From contig OX359245.1 of the NCBI GenBank assembly GCA_947179485.1, positions 20,261,067-20,325,066 of the forward strand: a stretch of 64,000 nt of DNA, read 5' to 3'. A program made the position numbers and the translations under genes. Shown piece after piece: positions 59,533 through 64,000 of the stretch. The notes beneath the pieces are model-generated. The model worked only from the letters and a program-made list of their open reading frames with translations, ran no database searches and was not told the origin of the DNA. This DNA is from Allacma fusca. Taxonomy: Eukaryota > Arthropoda > Collembola > Symphypleona > Sminthuridae. Position 1 is the stretch's first letter. Each line of letters starts with the position of its first letter.

Positions 59533-62500
59533 CATGGTTTTGGATATTTAGAACTTAATGATTCATTGAATGATAAGCAGAATGATACCTGGTGTAGATT
59601 TATTGCTTGCATGAGATATGCTTTCTTACGAAAAAAATACTCACCAATAATTCCATGAACCTGTACTTTACAATTACACATATTACTGCTGTGATATTTA
59701 TTTTGTTTTTTCTGAGCCAATTAACACGACACTATTAATATACTATCTATTCATTATGATATCAATGCTATTTTGATTGTTCTTGCAACTATGCAAAATG
59801 CTGGATCCAGAAATTCCTAATTTCAATTATTAGCGAATGCAAGGAAGCATCACAACATTACAAGCCATTACCCATTGATGTGTATTTTCGTTTAATATAT
59901 GAAGCTATATCTTATCTTCATTTTATTTCATTCACAAAATCATGAGCTTTATCTATTACAGGATGTGCAGTGGTTTGTATTCTGACATTTGATAAGCAAG
60001 TAGTACAGTTGTATGTATATACTTAGAATGTACACATGCGACATTAAAATGATGCATTATTCACTAACACGGCTTTCATTATTTGAAATCGATAAGATGA
60101 TGCAAATCACGATATGCATACTATGTATGTAGGTACGTATGAAATTACCAGTGTTGTTGTACCTGTAAATTTATATTCCACGTACTGCAGCATTGAAAAG
60201 TTTTCATGGTGTGTCATAGTTTTTAATGATAAGAACGTCGATTTTCTCTAGAAATTATGTACCTCCCTATGGTGAAACGTTACGATCAAGTTGTACGCAT
60301 CCTTAGATACAGTCATCTTTAATTCTCTGGAGTGTATCATGTGTCACCCAAGTATTTCCTTATTGACTTTATCATCTACTGGGAAACTCGAAACATTTGC
60401 GGCTCCCCGTCTTGCCCAAATATTCGAGTTACCCATAAATATTTACACCACCATTTTTAAGAAAATATTTATTCAAATTTTCTAATATTTGTTTTGACTA
60501 ATCTAGATTAATACTCCACGAAGTCATAGATATAATTAAAGCCAAGTCAAAATGTTTTAAGGGTTTCACAATTAATTTTTTAAATTCTTGCACAAAGTTT
60601 TGTTCGAAATTTGTTAAACACTCGACTGTAGGAAATTTTATGGGCTTGCAATTCCCCAGGTCACTGCATGGTTTGGAAACTATACACATGGCATGGCATG
60701 GTTAGCAAATATATGGAGCAAGATTGGAAAAATTTCGTTTCAGGAATTAACAAGAAAATGCGGAGGAGGAAGTTATGAGTTTCAGGCTTTATTGTGCAAA
60801 CTCAAACCGTTACTAAAAATTCAAAATCTCCAGCTTGTACAATGAAAATTCGTTCAAATTTTCATGACCGCAGGTCAAAAATAATGGCTCCAGTAATCAG
60901 AGACGTAATTACGACTAATGAATTAGTTGAAAAGCTTGGGATAACTTACACAGTTAATAAAAAATGTTTTAATGTCGAAATCCTTAAAAAATATTCAAAT
61001 TGCATCATGTTTGTGACAAACATGATCCCAAAAATTGACCTCGGTAAATGAAGCTCATATTCAAAATTTAAAAAAGAATTTGTTTGAAGATGGGGAAATA
61101 AAATAAAATACTTTATGAATCCCTCCCTTACGGGGGCTACAGAGAGGATGGTTTTTAGCCAACATTTATTGTCACATAAAATCGTAAATATGTCAAGTTT
61201 GGAAGCAAGAACAGCTTAATTTGTTAATTAAATATATGACATTTAACGACGATTTTTGACGCTGGTGATTCATTGAAGTGCAAAATATAACGGCAGAAAA
61301 TATTTATACTCCTGAACATTATTCGCATATTTAGGGGAAAATTGATCGATTTTCCTCTTTCCAAGGCGCTAATTAACATTAAATGAGGTATTGAAGGTTT
61401 TCGTAGGAATTTGATTGGCAATAATTGCCCGACGATTTACCATAATTTAAAACTAATTCTTGAAAACAAGACTATAGCGGCCATGACATGAAATGTTGAA
61501 CTGCCCCAACCTAGAACTGGGGTCCAAAGAAACTTTTCACGTCCAAACATCCCAGTGATAGCATAAGAGTTGTTATAATTTACCCAGTCCACTCGTGGTC
61601 CATAGAATTAATTTGTTTTTACCCCGCCCTGCCCGTTACTTTCTATGTGCCTGAAAATATTGCCCGCGCCCGCATTTTGTAAAAATCTAAAAGCATATTT
61701 GCTAAAAGATTTGGAAACACGTTGATTTTGAGGTAGAAATTTAAAACAAAGGTTGTTGTTGAGCTAACTCTACTCTAAAAGCTATGATAGCAAACTACGC
61801 AATCGAATTCTGGATCGGCTACACTGGCGGGTATTTTGTTGCGCCCATCAGGAATTCAATCAGTGTCCACTGTCCAGCCCGGCTCGTGCCCATAGCAGAT
61901 CCAGATTGTAAGCTCGAGTCCTATCTTGCCCAGTGGCTTAATACAAATTTGTACCGTAACCGCCGTACACGGGGGTGTTGAATATTTTAATGTCCAACCC
62001 GTCCAATGCCTGTACGGATCGGGCTGGCTGGGCGCACCATCCCGCTATTAGGACCTTGGGTCTTGTCCCAGCTAAGGGTCATCAAAAACATTCCCAGGCA
62101 CAGGGTGGGTACGGCCTGAATTAATATTTAGCCACTGGGCAAGCCGGGGACTCGGACTTACATTACATCTAGAACACAAAATATATGAATGGCAATCAAG
62201 CATATGCAGTGGCGAAGAAGTAACCAATAGTAATTATTGTAGTTAAATCCTCTGGCAAAACAAATTGCAACAGCGTTGAAATATTTCTTGTTTTAGCTGC
62301 TTCACAAGTCTGATGAGGTCTAGTATGAAAATCATTCGCAATTTTTGAGTCAATTGAGTCTAAAATATGGATTGATCAATCTCACAATCTCATCAAATAA
62401 ATAAGCTACATTAAGTATATACACAATTACTATATAATTACTGATTGTGAGTGCAGTATTTAAAAACGGGTTACGTAAAACCATAAAAGCGGACGATTAC

Positions 62501-62864
62501 ATACACTCCTTCAATTAAGTAGCAAGTTAAAACAAGTTCATTTAGAGGTATCTTTACTTCAGACCTACAGTTACTCAATATTTAGAGCAATCCATATACC
62601 CAGTTTTGTACCTGTGTTTAATGCCGGTTTATGGCATTATCAAAAATTATGTACGCACCAGTTGTTGATGGTAACCTTGACAAGTATAATGTCAGGAGGT
62701 AATTGCAATAATCTTCGAAATATTTTATGGAAAACTTTGATTGCTGTTTCTCCGCAGTGTCGTAGCATACTTGGCCCAAAAATTAAATGTACCCTACTAG
62801 CTGCCAAGTTACCATATCACTTCATTGTGCGTCAATCAATGTTCACAGTGACAGCTCCTTCAAA
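59533..62864. other. Intergenic stretch with repeat-derived GC-rich patch
   Basis: No gene is supported. From about 61500 to 62165 the base composition rises in GC, with CCCGCCC and GGGCTGG words, including the inverted-repeat element at 61908-62161. The rest is AT-rich. Confidence 0.45.
61908..62161. mobile_element. 254-bp inverted-repeat element
   Basis: The left end reads GTAAGCTCGAGTCCTATCTT and the right end, reverse-complemented, GTAAGTCCGAGTCCCCGGCT. Both continue through GCCCAGTGGCT and AATA, giving imperfect arms of about 40 bases. ATT lies outside both ends (61905-61907 and 62162-62164), a possible 3-base duplication. Confidence 0.55.
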
Positions 62865-64000
62865 ATGAACCCTACATTTTTGAATGTTGTAACAATCATT
62901 CTGTTCGTCAACACAGCTAAAACATCAATCAATGCATTAGATTCAGCCCAATACGTTATAAGAATACTAAAACATCTTTCTTCACAGCAAAAACATTGTT
63001 TTGTGAATATCCGCTCATCAAGTATTTTAACCGCTTTCTCCATTAAGGAATTCCACAGTGAATGGGATTTCCCAATTATACTTACACACGCTTTCTTTAT
63101 GATTCCGTCTGTGCTGATAGAACGGGGCGTATTTTATGAGCAACACCGAGATCGCCGAGTGTCAACACAAACGCAATTTATCCGACATTATATACAGTGC
63201 GAGGCAGTAGTCATTTTCCAGGAAGAGGTCCCGGAGAATTTTGCCGAATTCTTAAGTTTCGGGGATGTGGACAATAAACATCCATTCTTTTTTATTGGGC
63301 TGGACTACAGATCCTTGGAGGAATTCATGAGGAGCAAAACCTTATTTAAGTTAAAATGGAAAATGGGCATAGCATTGAATACTGATAATGTTATCACAAA
63401 TGGCTACACAGATTCCAATACAAAATTAGTTACAGTGCACAAGGACGATGTTGCCCCTAATTTTGGACTTGATTCCAAGTTGGAAGGTAGCCATTTTGAT
63501 AATGTGGCAATTTCAATCGAAGAGTACGTGGCTTGGTTCAAACAGAAGAAGCCCCTTGGCGGGATATTTTATAACTTAATGCAAGTTGCCTGTGCGTACT
63601 ACAATTTTACGTATGACATCGAATTAAACAAGGGTGGGATCATCCCCTTGAAAAATGGCAGTTGGGGAACTGGAGCCATTGCAGCTGTAATGAATGATAA
63701 AGATATGATTGTCGGAATGGCTCTAACAGGAGAAAGAATGCATGTGATGGATTACACATCCTTGTTTGGCATCGTGTCGGTTACGTTCTTCAGCTCGTTC
63801 CCAAAAAATGAAGTCCCCATTGAAGCTGTCATCTACCCCTTTCAGCCCTCAGTTTGGATTTCCCTACTCATCGGTATAATTTTATTTATTCCAGGATTCT
63901 ACATAGGTCTCAATTTCTACTCTTTACGGGTCGTCTCAGTAGAAATAATTTACGAATCGTTACTCATACCTTATGGGGCCATGTTGGAACAGGGCTGCCA
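62865..64000 (+). CDS. Divergent ionotropic receptor, 5' part (cut by window end)
   Basis: An open frame of 378 codons without a stop runs to the end of the window. It starts with a hydrophobic leader (FLNVVTIILFVNTA), has a divergent N-terminal region (GEEVPENF-like acidic turns, HPFFFIGLDYRSL), then the ligand-binding core: NGSWGTGAIAAVMNDKDMIV, matching the GxWxG...NxExD motif seen in IRs, followed by ERMHVMDYTSLFG. TM1 is SVWISLLIGIILFIPGFYIG and the pore region begins at ESLLIPYGAMLEQGC. No intron is seen. It differs in strand and sequence from the receptor at 38.5-40.9 kb. The remaining TM segments and second lobe should lie beyond the window. An upstream small frame ending at 62868 is taken as 5' UTR. 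Confidence 0.8.
   Translation, partial: MNPTFLNVVTIILFVNTAKTSINALDSAQYVIRILKHLSSQQKHCFVNIRSSSILTAFSIKEFHSEWDFPIILTHAFFMIPSVLIERGVFYEQHRDRRVSTQTQFIRHYIQCEAVVIFQEEVPENFAEFLSFGDVDNKHPFFFIGLDYRSLEEFMRSKTLFKLKWKMGIALNTDNVITNGYTDSNTKLVTVHKDDVAPNFGLDSKLEGSHFDNVAISIEEYVAWFKQKKPLGGIFYNLMQVACAYYNFTYDIELNKGGIIPLKNGSWGTGAIAAVMNDKDMIVGMALTGERMHVMDYTSLFGIVSVTFFSSFPKNEVPIEAVIYPFQPSVWISLLIGIILFIPGFYIGLNFYSLRVVSVEIIYESLLIPYGAMLEQGC

Noticed and set aside
60794-61051. An 85-codon plus-strand frame
   Set aside because: No recognised motif, no start context or splicing support, and adjacent to repeat-rich DNA.
1-64000. tRNA, rRNA and snRNA genes
   Set aside because: No B-box-like GGTTCGAATCC context with a matching acceptor stem and no conserved rRNA or snRNA block was recognised by eye; a covariance-model search was not possible.

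Overview
The window looks like nuclear DNA from an arthropod, probably a hexapod and plausibly a springtail. It is AT-rich. Genes are split by short GT-AG introns. It carries families that are typically expanded in arthropods: astacin metalloproteases, one of them with ShKT domains; ecdysteroid-kinase-like (EcKL/CHK) kinases; and divergent ionotropic receptors (IRs). The clade is inferred from gene content only. Nothing suggests bacterial, viral or organellar DNA.

Layout. 0-9 kb: a small secreted orphan, an astacin protease (first exon not found), a four-finger C2H2 protein and an acidic Cys-rich secreted orphan, all on the minus strand. 10.3-16.2 kb: one complete 5.9-kb DNA transposon with terminal inverted repeats (TIRs), target-site duplication (TSD), a frameshifted transposase and an open DUF4806-like accessory gene. 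17.2-18.7 kb: two MITE-like elements with TIRs and direct flanking duplications; one carries a 55/110-bp minisatellite, the other splits an open frame. 20.4-26.2 kb: a compact block of conserved genes: a four-TM membrane protein (+), COP9 signalosome subunit 5 (-), ENY2 (+) and RPAC2/POLR1D (-). 26.8-30.2 kb: a secreted orphan and the first EcKL kinase. 32-33.5 kb: an inverted-repeat element with a 12-bp minisatellite. 34.3-36.2 kb: a complete eight-exon astacin with two ShKT domains. 38.5-40.9 kb: an IR. 43.6-49.7 kb: two more EcKL genes, one lacking the catalytic Asp. 51.1-52.7 kb: UBE2C. 53.3-62.2 kb: two hAT-type MITEs, other repeats and a Ly6/quiver-like gene. 62.9 kb to the end: the 5' part of a second IR.

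Housekeeping functions present are CSN5 (deneddylation), UBE2C (APC/C ubiquitination), ENY2 (SAGA/TREX-2) and RPAC2 (RNA polymerases I and III). The rest is environment-facing: secreted proteases, chemosensory-type receptors and detoxification or ecdysteroid kinases. The three EcKL genes share strand and both intron positions, so they are one duplicated family.

The most notable observations are the nearly intact transposon with its accessory gene, the EcKL paralogue with HGA instead of HGD, a 40-bp-arm hairpin at 50.1 kb, several TIR/TSD-verified MITEs with tandem-repeat interiors, and a duplicated ShKT-exon fragment. Exon coordinates were read by hand from splice signals and phase. Family names rest on recognisable motifs, not on searches.
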